Both the position numbers and the translations under genes were made by a program. 64,000 bases of DNA from Planctomycetota bacterium. Lineage in GTDB: Bacteria; Planctomycetota; UBA1135; JADKAF01. This document shows, piece after piece, positions 1-8,837 of this stretch (within the stretch, counting starts at the first letter, position 1; each line of letters opens with the position of its first letter). The stretch covers positions 5,642,001 to 5,706,000 of the forward strand of contig JADKAF010000001.1 in NCBI GenBank assembly GCA_016719295.1, given 5' to 3'. A model generated the notes under the pieces. It searched no databases, was not told the DNA's origin, and was given only the letters and a program-made list of their open reading frames with translations.

Positions 1-29
1 GGCATGGCATCGCGAGATGCGTTCGTTGG

Positions 30-260
30 CTAGTCGTCGGCGAGGAACGACTCGACTTCGTCGAGCGTAAGCCCGAAGTCGCACCAGCCGGCCGATGCGG
101 CGAGGGTGTTGTTCGAGACGTCGACGACTCGGAACGTTGCCCACGCGGGGTTCTCCGATGAGCGCGCCCGGCACTTGTCGATGCGGAATCCCTGGCGGCG
201 AGCCTTCCTGCGCAAGCGTGATTCGCGGGCGCGATCGAGTCTGTCTTCGGCGGTGTTCAT
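30..260 (-). CDS. Small basic phage-type protein, 76 aa
   Basis: The protein has a basic N-terminal half (RLRRKARRQGFRIDK) followed by a short segment ending LTLDEVESFLADD. This layout, a basic helix then 'VVDV.nNtl.a....LdEVe.fL', recurs in small unannotated phage and plasmid proteins. It is the last gene seen in the leftward replication block. The start ATG at 260 was chosen because the family normally begins just before the basic helix; the frame stays open upstream with arginine-rich, unlikely sequence. Function unknown; DNA binding is a guess from charge. Confidence 0.5.
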   Translation of the reverse strand: MNTAEDRLDRARESRLRRKARRQGFRIDKCRARSSENPAWATFRVVDVSNNTLAASAGWCDFGLTLDEVESFLADD

Positions 261-455
261 GTCGGCAGTCCTTCTGCGCGCGATTGGTTGGGACCGCGAT
301 CGAGTTCGCGCGCGGAGACTCGAGGGCGACGATGTATTTCGCATGCGCTCGAGAACCCGAGCGCGTTGATTCGGAGGAGGTGCGCGGCGAGATAGTCGGA
401 GCAGCGCTCATGGAGCGGACGACGCGATGAACGCGGCCGTTGCGATGTCGAGGCG

Positions 456-1709
456 TCATCGCTGTGCCTCCGCGAGCGATCTGTTCGAGCCGGCCTCGCC
501 GTCGATCGATGCTGGCGAGTTCGTGCCCGCCATGACGAACCGCTCTGTCGGCAACACCGGTGGATGGCAGACGGCGCACGTCCACGTGGACCACTGTGCG
601 TCGAGTCGGAAGAACCGCTGGCCGCGGCACGAGTGGCACGATGCTGGCGGGGAAGAGCTCGGTTCGCTGATGTCGAGCGCTTCCGCACGCTTGGATCCGG
701 CAAGTCGCTTGCTCGCATGTGCGACGTCGTCGATGTGCTTCCGCTGCTTCGCGGTCGGCCCGCTCGTCGCTCGCGCGGAGAACTGACCCGCTCCGACCCC
801 GCGCAGGAGGAGCACGAGGTGCGGATGCGCCGGCACCAAGACCTCGGTCGCGGAGTCGACGCGCAGAGGAATCGGCGAGTGCGAACCCGGCTCGTGTCCC
901 GACGGCCATGCTGGTCCGAGCGCGGCGATCGCGTTCTCGGGCGTTGCTGCGCGCAGCAGCTCGAGCGCGCGTTCGAGGACGGCGGCTGTCTCGCGCGCCG
1001 GCCAGCCCAGGACTTCACAGAGCGCGCGGCGAGCGATGGCTCGGGCAGCGCCGTCGAGCTCGAGCACCCAGCCTCGGAGGTCCTCCGCGATGGCGACGAT
1101 CGCGGCGGCGTCGGTGATTGCGAACCAATCGAGTGCGCGGAGGTCGGCGCTCGTGCGAGGAGACGCAGGCCTCCACGATCCGAGCATGTCGGCGGCTGCG
1201 CGGGCGGCGTTTCTGGCGAGCCTGCGGCTGCGGAGCAGGAAGTAGTCGTCGCGCTCCGGCGCGGCGTTCCAGCGCGGCTCGCGGTCCGCATCCTCGAGCG
1301 CGGCCGCGCTTGGCTCGTACCAGAGAGCGGCGAGGTCGGAGTCTGGAGCGACGCAGTGGGCGCAGAGCCAGCGAGCGGTCCTGTCCTCGGTCTTCCACCA
1401 CGCGGTCGTGCTGCAGAACCAGCAGAGCGACGGCGCGGGGCCGTGCTGGGAGTGATCGGCCGCTGTCGCGACGCGGATCGTCGATGGGCGCAGAGGAGCG
1501 GTGCGAGGTTCGAGGCGCGACAGGGCGGCTTCGAGAGCAAGGCGAGCCAAGCGTGGTGGAACGCGGCGAGACTCCGCGAGCTCCGCCGCGGACTCCGCAA
1601 TGGCGATCTCGACCCGCGAGAGGCCTTGCTGCACGAGATGCGCGGCGAAGCGCCGGATGCGGTTCCGATGCTCGCGCAGCGGGGAGGTGAACGCTGAGGC
1701 CGGGCTCAT
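456..1709 (-). CDS. Element-borne zinc-finger protein, 417 aa
   Basis: Two cysteine pairs sit near residue 95 (CWFC ... CAHC) and two more near residue 375 (CHSC ... CAVC, followed by HPP), so two zinc ribbons are likely. The second ribbon, with an aromatic 'RFFRLDAQWSTWTC' between the pairs, resembles the CxxC-W-CxxCHPP tail seen on element replication proteins. The start overlaps the primase stop by four bases (ATGA), so the two are probably translationally coupled, suggesting a role in replication or its control. The middle is alanine-rich and not recognised. No enzymatic motif was seen. Confidence 0.65.
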   Translation of the reverse strand: MSPASAFTSPLREHRNRIRRFAAHLVQQGLSRVEIAIAESAAELAESRRVPPRLARLALEAALSRLEPRTAPLRPSTIRVATAADHSQHGPAPSLCWFCSTTAWWKTEDRTARWLCAHCVAPDSDLAALWYEPSAAALEDADREPRWNAAPERDDYFLLRSRRLARNAARAAADMLGSWRPASPRTSADLRALDWFAITDAAAIVAIAEDLRGWVLELDGAARAIARRALCEVLGWPARETAAVLERALELLRAATPENAIAALGPAWPSGHEPGSHSPIPLRVDSATEVLVPAHPHLVLLLRGVGAGQFSARATSGPTAKQRKHIDDVAHASKRLAGSKRAEALDISEPSSSPPASCHSCRGQRFFRLDAQWSTWTCAVCHPPVLPTERFVMAGTNSPASIDGEAGSNRSLAEAQR

Positions 1710-4348
1710 GAGCTGGCCTCCGCCTCGCTGTCGTCGGGGAGTTCTCGAAGCTCTTCTCGGAGCCGCCGCACATCCAGCTGCGATGGCGGGATGCGATCGG
1801 TGGCGAGTTCGCCGATCGGCCCATCTTGGCGCTGGGAGGGAGGGGATTCGGGCTCGTGAGACGTCTGAGCCGTTTGAGACGGTACTTCCTCACAGTTCTC
1901 CTCGCGCGCGCGCGTACACGAAGGAGAGTGTGTGGAACTGATGTCTGAGACGTCTCGTGACGACTCGCTCGGGGCGCGATCGCCATCGTCGGGCGTTCGG
2001 ATCTTCAGCCCGTGCCATCCACGAACCTGCTCCCCGGCAACTCGCTCTCTGCCGCCCGCGAACCCCAGCGCACCCAGTTCCTTGCCGAACGCGCGATACG
2101 AGATCGCCTCGAGTTTCTCGGCGAGACACCAGGTCGTGTAGGCGTCGTACAGCTTCTCGGTCGAAGTCCACGCGCCTGGGATCTCGAGGCAGCGCTCCGC
2201 CAGGAACGGCGCGATCTTGCTCGACTGCCTTCGATACTCGCCCGTCGCATCCCGAACCTTGCGCGGGGGCGCAAGCCCGATCTCCAGCCACTCCCTGCAA
2301 CCGCGAACAGCCCACGCGAGTATCGCTCGAAGAACCGCAGGCTCTTGAAGCCGACCCCGGAGACCGCGATCCACACTGTCCGGATCGACGACGTTGTCGA
2401 AAGGGATCCTATGGATGCGCCGCCAAACGCCGGTATCACCAACGTCCAGCTTGGGCAGATCGTTGGCCGCGAGCCACAGGCGGAAGTTGGGCATGTACTC
2501 GAACCCCGATTGATACATCCCGCGCGCCCAGATCCGCTCGCCGCCGGTGATCGACTTCAGGAGAGCGGCATCGAAGCGAGCGCCCGAGGACACCTCCGAT
2601 GCGACCGCGACGCGAACGCCAACCAAGCCAGCGAGCTCATCCCTTGGGCCACCCTTGCGCTCGCGAACGAGAAGCGCGTCGAAGGGAATCGTCTTCGCGT
2701 GATCTCCGAATAGCGCAACGATCGCAGCGAGGAATGAGGACTTTCCTGTTCCGGCACGACCGTGTACGAAGAAAAGTACGTCCTCGCGCGTACTCCCCGT
2801 CAGGCAGTAGCCCACGGCTCGCGCTAGGTAGCGTTGCAGATCGACATCACCGCCCGTCAGGTCTTGCATGAAGTCGTTCCACTCCGTGGAGACGGCTTCG
2901 GGATCGAAGTCGACCGCGAGCACCTTTGTGATCAGGTCATCACGCCGGTGCGCGATCAGCTCGCCGGTGAAGAGGTCGATCGTGCCGTTCTGAACGGCAA
3001 CTAGCATTGGGTTCGCGTCGAGATCATCCGGGAGCACAGGCACTGCGGTACCCGACAGCGAGAGCATCGCGCGCAAGCGGCTATCGTGGCCGGTCTTGTT
3101 CGCATGTCGAATGAACGTCTGCCTCTTCTTCTCGTCGAATCCTGGATCGAGCGCCTCATCTCGAATGACGTCCGGGATCTGCATGGCAAGGCGCACGACG
3201 GACTCGCGCGCATCAGCGGTCCAGCAGCGACCGTTCCAGAGAAACCACCGCTTCATCGGGACGCAGTAGCGCAAGTTGTCACGGAAGCGACGGAGGAATC
3301 GAATGGAGTTGCCCACGTCGTCGAGCTGCGGGTGCAGCTCTGCGTCTCTCTTGAGCTCAGCGATCGCTTGGGCAATCGCGGCGTCGAGAATGAGCATCGA
3401 CCATGTCGAGAAAGGCATGCCCACGGACTCGCGCGCGTCACAGGACTCGCGCTTGCAACGCAACATGCCTGTTCCTGGCGCGATATGGGCAGTCTCGAAG
3501 GCGATGGTTCCACTGCTTTCCGCGCCCCTACAGATCGGGCAAGTCCTCAGCAGGACGATGAAGCCAGACTCGCAGTACTTTTCGCACCACGGGATCCGTG
3601 CATGGTTCAGAGCGGCGGCGATCCATTGAGGCACGCTGCCCCTGAATTCGCCGCGAGCCTGATGAGCACGTGGTTCTTCGGCGGGGATGTGCTCCAGAAG
3701 CTGACTGACGTGGTAGCGCGGTCCATCGCCACGCAGTACATAGACATCGCGAGGAGGGGAGTACTTGCCGTTTCGGCAGCCGTCGATGCGGACCAATCGG
3801 GCGAGGTCGCTCGTATCGTCGAGGCGCCAGTGATGGAGCTCGTAGGCTTTCTGAAGAACGAATCGCTGCCATGCGCGGACATGACCGGCAAGTCGCAGCC
3901 GCGTCTCTTCGTCCGTGAGCGGGACTGTGTCTACCAGAAGCCAGAGCGGGTAGAGTCCTCCCCCAGAGTGAATGACGATCGACGGGCGGACCGGCAATTC
4001 GTCTAGAAATGCCAGCGCGACATCGGAGTCTTGCGGCAGGGCTTGCTCTTTGTGCGCACCCTGCAGGGTGTCGATATCGAGCCAGAAGAAGGAGATGGCG
4101 CGCGCATCACTGTTCCCTCCTCGCCCATTATGGAGCTTGCGCAGTGCGCACGCATTGACGTATCGATCCGGGGCGGAGCAGAGATAGCGCGCGGCCTCGG
4201 CGAAGTTTGCAAACTGCCGCGTAGCCTTCGTGCTCTTCTCCCAGACGGTCAGGAACGTCTCTGCGGGAAGGCCGGTTGGCCAGAGCTCGCGGAGCTGGGC
4301 TTCGGCACGAGCCGCTGCCAATTCGAACGAAGAGGGGCTAGCCGCCAC
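1706..4348 (-). CDS. Phage/plasmid primase-helicase (AEP primase + D5-type SF3 helicase), 880 aa
   Basis: The protein should both prime and unwind DNA for replication of the element. The N-terminal part has an archaeo-eukaryotic primase-like DxD signature (FFWLDID, near residue 90) and a later HSGGG motif. A CxxC...C-x4-C ribbon lies around residues 270-305. The C-terminal helicase domain has a clear Walker A (HGRAGTGKSSF) and a D5/P4-type 'LAANDLPK...GVWRRIHRIPF' block. The tail from about residue 780 is low-complexity. It overlaps the DUF1580 gene upstream by 11 bases and the zinc-finger gene downstream by 4, forming an operon behind the GGGTAAA iterons. Order and length fit P4-type replication proteins. 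Confidence 0.85.
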   Translation of the reverse strand: MAASPSSFELAAARAEAQLRELWPTGLPAETFLTVWEKSTKATRQFANFAEAARYLCSAPDRYVNACALRKLHNGRGGNSDARAISFFWLDIDTLQGAHKEQALPQDSDVALAFLDELPVRPSIVIHSGGGLYPLWLLVDTVPLTDEETRLRLAGHVRAWQRFVLQKAYELHHWRLDDTSDLARLVRIDGCRNGKYSPPRDVYVLRGDGPRYHVSQLLEHIPAEEPRAHQARGEFRGSVPQWIAAALNHARIPWCEKYCESGFIVLLRTCPICRGAESSGTIAFETAHIAPGTGMLRCKRESCDARESVGMPFSTWSMLILDAAIAQAIAELKRDAELHPQLDDVGNSIRFLRRFRDNLRYCVPMKRWFLWNGRCWTADARESVVRLAMQIPDVIRDEALDPGFDEKKRQTFIRHANKTGHDSRLRAMLSLSGTAVPVLPDDLDANPMLVAVQNGTIDLFTGELIAHRRDDLITKVLAVDFDPEAVSTEWNDFMQDLTGGDVDLQRYLARAVGYCLTGSTREDVLFFVHGRAGTGKSSFLAAIVALFGDHAKTIPFDALLVRERKGGPRDELAGLVGVRVAVASEVSSGARFDAALLKSITGGERIWARGMYQSGFEYMPNFRLWLAANDLPKLDVGDTGVWRRIHRIPFDNVVDPDSVDRGLRGRLQEPAVLRAILAWAVRGCREWLEIGLAPPRKVRDATGEYRRQSSKIAPFLAERCLEIPGAWTSTEKLYDAYTTWCLAEKLEAISYRAFGKELGALGFAGGRERVAGEQVRGWHGLKIRTPDDGDRAPSESSRDVSDISSTHSPSCTRAREENCEEVPSQTAQTSHEPESPPSQRQDGPIGELATDRIPPSQLDVRRLREELRELPDDSEAEASS

Positions 4349-4613
4349 GGCCGCGCTCCTCGAGCTGCCGCTGGAGGTGAGCGGCTTCGACCTGCTCGCC
4401 GAACTCCGTCAGCCACGCTTGCGTCGTGCAGCGGATGCGGCCCAAGCAGACGGTTCGCAGGCGTACGCCGGAGCACCCGGTGGTGGCCCACCTGATGACC
4501 GTCGCCTTATGGATTGGACGCCCGTGGGGCTGCGGGAGCAGTGGCGGGACTTCGGTGAGCGCGATGTACTCGAAAAGCGCCGGAAGTGCTCGCGAACGTT
4601 CAGTGACGACCAT
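4338..4613 (-). CDS. DUF1580-type helix-turn-helix protein, 91 aa
   Basis: The sequence FEYIALTEVPPLLPQ, then HKATVIRWATTGCSGVRLR, then TTQAWLTEF follows the DUF1580 plan: a short 'L.eA..llp' helix, a recognition helix with 'I.RW...G..GvrLr', and a final 'T....L.eF'. This is an excisionase/MerR-like DNA-binding fold typical of planctomycete elements. It is the first gene of the leftward replication operon, and the GGGTAAA repeats begin 54 bases upstream of its start, making it a good candidate for binding them. Whether it acts as repressor, excisionase or replication initiator cannot be told from sequence. Confidence 0.7.
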   Translation of the reverse strand: MVVTERSRALPALFEYIALTEVPPLLPQPHGRPIHKATVIRWATTGCSGVRLRTVCLGRIRCTTQAWLTEFGEQVEAAHLQRQLEERGRGG

Positions 4614-4666
4614 GCGCGCATTGTCGGCATGGCAATCGCCTGGGCGCCATCCTTGCTATTCGATCT

Positions 4667-4701
4667 GGGTAAACTCGGGTAAATGCGGGTAAATGGGTAA
4701 A
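4667..4701. repeat. Four GGGTAAA iterons
   Basis: GGGTAAA occurs at 4667, 4677, 4687 and 4695, so the first three are spaced exactly 10 bases (one helical turn) and the last 8. The array lies between the DUF1580-primase operon and the stop of the next gene upstream, where a replication origin or operator for that operon would be expected. The local AT content is higher than the surroundings. Confidence 0.6.
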
Positions 4702-4710
4702 TACGGAGCA

Positions 4711-5733
4711 TCACCTACCAGGCAACTTGCGGCGGCGAGGTGGAGGCACGGAGTAGCGAGCGCTCCTTGTCTTTCCTCTCTGGATGAGTCTCCCCTCGGC
4801 CACGAGGCCCGCGGCGATTCGCTGGACGTAGGAGTACGAACGACGGATGTGTTCCGCAGCGGCGGTCAGCGTGGTGCACCCGCCCTCCCTGAACGCCCGG
4901 AGGACGTCATCGGCGTCTATGGAATCGATGGCAGGGGCACTCTGCGGCGCCAGCGCTTTTTTCGGAGCAGTCGCCGCGAATCCGAGCGCTCGCCTTCCTG
5001 CCCCGTGCTCGCAATCGAGCGCGATCAGAAGTCGGCGATAGTCAAAGTCGCGAATGGCTTCGTGCAGCTCGCGAACGACGCGCTGGTAGTCGGACCATTG
5101 TCCTTCTGTCCACCGGCCTTCATTATCCGCTTCGCACTCCGCGAGCCATGCCTCCCTATCTTCGTCGGTGATCAGCTCGCGACCATCCCTGACCACGGGC
5201 GGGACGTAGTCGCTTCCCATCTCCTCGAGTTCGCGGAGCATCCACTCGAGCTCCATCGATCCGAGCCGCCAAGCAAACTCGTGGGCTGAGGCCGCCCGGT
5301 AGCGCCCGATGCGAAATCCGCTGGGGTAAAGCAGTCCAGCGAGCAGCCAGAGCAATTCGCTGTTAAACTCCTCGGACAGCGACCTGATGTTTGCGCGGAG
5401 CGGCTGGATGAAGACGAGCAGTTCATCCGGCATAGGATAGCAACGGTACTCACGCTCCGGCGGCGGAAGAGGACTCTCGAGCAGCTCAGCCTGCGTCGCC
5501 GAAGGCGCTGCAGATTCGGGAGAACTCTCTTCCGAAACAGGGGTCGGCAGGCGCGCGACTTCGCGCTGGACTTGATGGGTGTGAACCGCAATGTTTCGCG
5601 CGAATTCAGTAGCTTTCACGAGCCGCTCAGCGAGCGAGTCGCGACGTTTCCCTCGGCGTCGTTTGTTCGCCTTGTCTGCTTCGCCGGATCCGCTATCTGC
5701 CTTCTTGCCTTCCAGCTTCGCCTTCTTCGTCAT
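4711..5733 (-). CDS. Element protein with C-terminal winged-helix domain, 340 aa
   Basis: I do not recognise a family over the full length. The N-terminal 40 residues are lysine/arginine-rich, the middle is acidic and rich in Glu and Trp, and the last 80 residues (DADDVLRAFREGG, then AAEHIRRSYSYVQRIAAGL, then a basic end) look like a winged helix-turn-helix. The start ATG at 5733 is chosen over one at 5760 because an AGGAGAGG Shine-Dalgarno lies about five bases before it. It is transcribed in the same direction as the replication operon and ends ten bases before the iterons. A replication regulator or partition-type role is possible. Confidence 0.6.
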   Translation of the reverse strand: MTKKAKLEGKKADSGSGEADKANKRRRGKRRDSLAERLVKATEFARNIAVHTHQVQREVARLPTPVSEESSPESAAPSATQAELLESPLPPPEREYRCYPMPDELLVFIQPLRANIRSLSEEFNSELLWLLAGLLYPSGFRIGRYRAASAHEFAWRLGSMELEWMLRELEEMGSDYVPPVVRDGRELITDEDREAWLAECEADNEGRWTEGQWSDYQRVVRELHEAIRDFDYRRLLIALDCEHGAGRRALGFAATAPKKALAPQSAPAIDSIDADDVLRAFREGGCTTLTAAAEHIRRSYSYVQRIAAGLVAEGRLIQRGKTRSARYSVPPPRRRKLPGR

Positions 5734-6635
5734 TATTCCTCTCCTCGTTTCTGAAGCCATCGAGCACGCCCAGGAGAAGCGATCCGTCGCGACAATGCGA
5801 GAGACAAGGACGAAAGCCCGGACATCTGGCGGGTTGTCTCATATCTGGCACGAAAGTTGCTATGGACCTGCGAGCCGAGAGAGGAGAAGTGCGCAAAGCT
5901 ACGGGGGACGCCACCCCCGCCGCGTCTTTTCGTTTTGTCTAACCAAGTATCACTCAATCGCTCCAGCGGATGAGCGTAAGGGTTTTGACTAATGGCAGAT
6001 TACGGACACTATGGGACGGGCCGCCTGGGCGCCGCGAAAAGCCGGATCTAGGCCGCCGGGGTGCCAATTTGGCGGAGATTGGCGTTGATCCAGGTCACAT
6101 AAGAGCGGGAATGCGACCTCGACCGCCCCGATCGGCCGGGCATCAGCCCCAACCTTCCCACCCCGATCCGCCGCGCCAGGCGCCGCCGCGTTCGTCTCGA
6201 GCTCCCGTATCGCCTGGCTCCGCCGTCCCCTCCGCAGCTCCGATCCGCGCGGCAGCTGGCCCTGAACGCCGCGGCGAGCGCGCGCATCTGGCCCGGCGCC
6301 GACCCTCCGGGAGCTCCGGATCGCCCGCGCCGCAAACGACCAGAACGGGTGCCCAACTCTGTCCCATTGAGCGGCGGATTCCGGGCCCCGTGGAGGACGA
6401 GCCAGCTCACGTTCGGGTACAGGACCCCAGCAACCTCAACGGTTCCCGGGCCGAGTGCGCGTGTCCCCGCTGTCCCTGTCGCAATCTCGTGGGACATTGC
6501 CCGTGTCCCAGCGAAGCCGCGGGGCGATTGACGCGAACCGAAGCGTGCCGTTAGCATTCCGTTCGTCCGGGCTGTCCATCCAAGTCCCCTTCCAAGCCCA
6601 GCCCCAGAGAGGCCGTGCTCGCTCGAGCGCGGTGC
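5734..6635. other. Long intergenic region, no convincing gene
   Basis: About 900 bases separate the divergent replication block and methyltransferase operon. Open frames here on both strands are proline/arginine-rich shadows of high GC and overlap each other. The left 270 bases are AT-richer and probably hold divergent promoters; the rest shows only short inverted repeats, such as GCCAA-t-TTGGC at 6063-6073. An attachment, origin or control function is possible but not shown. Confidence 0.5.
5985..6012 (+). promoter_or_regulatory. Possible sigma-70 promoter toward the methyltransferase operon
   Basis: TTGACT at 5985-5990 and CACTAT at 6007-6012 are separated by 16 bases. The -35 match is good and the -10 weak. 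It would leave a leader of about 600 bases before the methyltransferase gene. Confidence 0.3.
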
Positions 6636-7946
6636 ATGGGCATGGAAGGCACGAGCTGTCAGATCGAGTGGGTGGAGCGCCAGCGGCTCAACCCCAATCC
6701 TGCGAACCCGCGCCTCAACGACGAGGCGGTCCCGCACGTCGCGGCGTCGATCAAGCGCTTCGGCTGGCAGGTGCCGATCGTCGCGAAGCGTAGCGGCGAA
6801 GTCATAGCGGGGCACACGCGCCTCCGAGCCGCGGAGCAGCTCGGCCACGATCGTGTGCCGGTGATCTGGTTCGAGGGTAGCGATCTCGATGCGACTGCGT
6901 TCGGAATCGCGGAGAACCGTTCCTCGACCTTCGCTGCTTGGGACGAGCCCGCGCTCGCGAAGCTCCTCCAGGAACTCCGCGCGGAGGACGCGCTGGAGGG
7001 CGTCGGCTTCAGCGACTCCGAGATCGACACGCTGCTTCGAGAGCTCGAGCTCGACGAGCCGCGCACGGTCGATGATCCCGGCGAACAGGAGCCGCCCGCG
7101 GAGCCAGTCACGCGGCTGGGGGACCTATGGATCCTCGGCGATCATCGCCTCCATTGTGGCGACTCGACAAACGCCGAGCACATGGAGCGGCTGATGGGCA
7201 ACGATGTCGCTCAGCTCCTCGCCACCGATCCCCCATATCTCGTTTCGTACCGGGGCGACAACCACCCGTCCGAGCACCACCGTAAGGCTGGCCGAGTCGC
7301 CGGTGATGGAAAGGAGCTCGGCAACAAGCACTGGGACGACTACATCGATCCGGAGAGCAGCGTGAAGTTCTTCTCCGCCCTTCTCCGCGTCGCGCTGAAT
7401 CACTGCGCCGAGCGCGTGCCTGTCTACCAGTGGCACGCGACGCGCCGGCAAGCGCTGGTCGAAGAGGCGTGGAAGCAGAATGGGCTTCTGCTTCACCAGA
7501 CTATCATCTGGGCCAAGAGCCGCGGGGTCTTGACCCGCAGCATGTACCTCTGGGCGCATGAGCCGTGCTTCTTCGGCTGGAGACAAGGCTTCATGCCCGA
7601 GAAGGACCGCAGACCGCCGCCGAGCGAACGCACCGTGTGGGAGATCGCGCAGCCGGATGAGGGCGGCAGGGCAATCCACCCTACGGCGAAGGCCCTCGAG
7701 ATCTTCGAACGTCCGATCCGCTACCACACCCGGCCAGGCGAGATCGTGCTCGAGCCCTTCAACGGAAGCGGCTCGCAGATGATCGCGGCGGAGCGGCTCG
7801 GACGCCGGTGTCGCTCCATGGAGCTCAGTCCAGCCTTCGTCGATGCCGCGCTCCTGCGCTGGGAGAAGGCCACGGGAAGGCAGGCCGTGCTCGACGGTGA
7901 TGGGCGAACGTTTGCGGAGATCGCGAAGGAGAGAGCGTCATGCTGA
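6636..7946 (+). CDS. ParB-like nuclease/HTH domain fused to DNA methyltransferase
   Basis: The first 90 residues are ParB-like (LNPNPANPR, then KRFGWQVPIV, then GEVIAGHTRLRAAEQLG). The rest is an amino-methyltransferase with DPPY at about residues 198-201 and the AdoMet-binding FNGSG at about 375, so the catalytic motif precedes the cofactor motif (beta-class order). Such fusions are common on phages and usually modify adenine (or cytosine N4) to protect element DNA. The start is uncertain among GTG 6615, ATG 6636 and ATG 6642; homologous proteins begin close before IEWV. No cognate restriction enzyme is adjacent. Its stop overlaps the next gene. Confidence 0.85.
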   Translation: MGMEGTSCQIEWVERQRLNPNPANPRLNDEAVPHVAASIKRFGWQVPIVAKRSGEVIAGHTRLRAAEQLGHDRVPVIWFEGSDLDATAFGIAENRSSTFAAWDEPALAKLLQELRAEDALEGVGFSDSEIDTLLRELELDEPRTVDDPGEQEPPAEPVTRLGDLWILGDHRLHCGDSTNAEHMERLMGNDVAQLLATDPPYLVSYRGDNHPSEHHRKAGRVAGDGKELGNKHWDDYIDPESSVKFFSALLRVALNHCAERVPVYQWHATRRQALVEEAWKQNGLLLHQTIIWAKSRGVLTRSMYLWAHEPCFFGWRQGFMPEKDRRPPPSERTVWEIAQPDEGGRAIHPTAKALEIFERPIRYHTRPGEIVLEPFNGSGSQMIAAERLGRRCRSMELSPAFVDAALLRWEKATGRQAVLDGDGRTFAEIAKERASC

Positions 7947-8158
7947 TTGTCATCGGAGCAGCCGTCGCGGCGGGTTGGTTCATCGCGTGCTTCGTCGGGC
8001 TCGTCAGTCCAGCCGTAGCGAACCTCCTGAACTGCCTACTCCTGCTCGGCGTCTTCATCGAATCGGTCCGCGCGCAGCGAGCCACGGCTCGGCTCTGGCG
8101 AAAGCTCGATACGCAGCCCCGAGTGCGCGAGGCGAGCGGCAAGGAGCGTGCGTCGTGA
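7940..8158 (+). CDS. Small membrane protein, 72 aa
   Basis: Residues 1-45 form one long or two short hydrophobic segments (IVIGAAVAAGWFIACFVG, then VANLLNCLLLLGVFI), followed by a basic cytoplasmic tail. It overlaps the methyltransferase stop by seven bases and the next gene by four (GTGA), so the three are likely translated together. In phages, small membrane proteins in this position can be holins, but nothing here is specific enough to say so. Confidence 0.55.
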   Translation: MLIVIGAAVAAGWFIACFVGLVSPAVANLLNCLLLLGVFIESVRAQRATARLWRKLDTQPRVREASGKERAS

Positions 8159-8391
8159 CCCTGCTCTGGATCGTCAGCGCAGCATCACTGCTCGCGACCT
8201 GGCTGAACATCCGCGGCGTCCGCGCCTGCTTTGCCATCTGGGCAATCACGAACGCCGTCTGGGCCTCGATTGACTACGTCGTCGGGATCTACCCCCAGGC
8301 AGCGTTGCACGCGGTCTACTGCGCGCTCGCCCTCTACGGCTTCCACCACTGGGGGAAGCGCGCGGATCCGGACTGGAGGAGCGCAACATGA
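8155..8391 (+). CDS. PnuC-like small membrane protein, 78 aa
   Basis: Three hydrophobic segments are seen (LLWIVSAASLLATWLNI; CFAIWAITNAVWASID; AALHAVYCALALYGFHHWG). The pattern 'R..CFaIW...N..Wa.iD...G.Y.qA.l...Y..L..YG...W' resembles one half of PnuC-type transporters and many short phage proteins. The GTG start overlaps the previous stop, and its stop overlaps the terminase small-subunit start by four bases. It may modify the host membrane or scavenge nicotinamide riboside, but it is much shorter than real PnuC. Confidence 0.55.
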   Translation: MTLLWIVSAASLLATWLNIRGVRACFAIWAITNAVWASIDYVVGIYPQAALHAVYCALALYGFHHWGKRADPDWRSAT

Positions 8392-8837
8392 AGCACTCGA
8401 AACTTCCGAGCGACGCCTTCGAATATTACTTTTCGTTGGGCGTGGACCGCACTTACACCGCGGTCGCGAAACGCTATGCGGTGGCTCGGAAAACCGTGAA
8501 CAGGCACGCGCTCGCGGAGCGCTGGCAGGAGCGGATCGCGGAGCGCGAGCGAAAGGCGCGTGAAGCGACCGAGCAGCGTGCAATCGAAACGCTCGAAGAG
8601 ATGAACGCGCGACACCTCCGCGTCGCCAAGGCAATTCAGGCGCGGGCGCTCGACGCGCTTCGAACGCTCCCGCTCTCCACCGCGATGGAAGCCGTACGCG
8701 CCCTCGAAATCGGAGTGAAGCAGGAGCGACTCGCCCGTGGCGAGCCGACCGATCGCTCCGCCATCGATGTTGAGGGCGTAATCAAGCGCGAGTACGAACG
8801 CTGGCTGGTCCGGAGCGATGACACACCCCGCAACTGA
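8388..8837 (+). CDS. Terminase small subunit-like protein, 149 aa
   Basis: A helix-turn-helix near the N-terminus (YTAVAKRYAVARKTVNRHA) is followed by a charged coiled-coil region and a second helical region. This is the usual layout of phage terminase small subunits, which bind the packaging site and load the large subunit. Its position immediately before a large terminase, with a 20-base overlap, supports the call. No ATPase motif is present, as expected. Confidence 0.7.
   Translation: MKHSKLPSDAFEYYFSLGVDRTYTAVAKRYAVARKTVNRHALAERWQERIAERERKAREATEQRAIETLEEMNARHLRVAKAIQARALDALRTLPLSTAMEAVRALEIGVKQERLARGEPTDRSAIDVEGVIKREYERWLVRSDDTPRN

Noticed and set aside
5970..6848. Two overlapping open frames in opposite directions before the methyltransferase
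   Set aside because: Low-complexity Pro/Arg content and overlap with the methyltransferase start; no motif or ribosome site.
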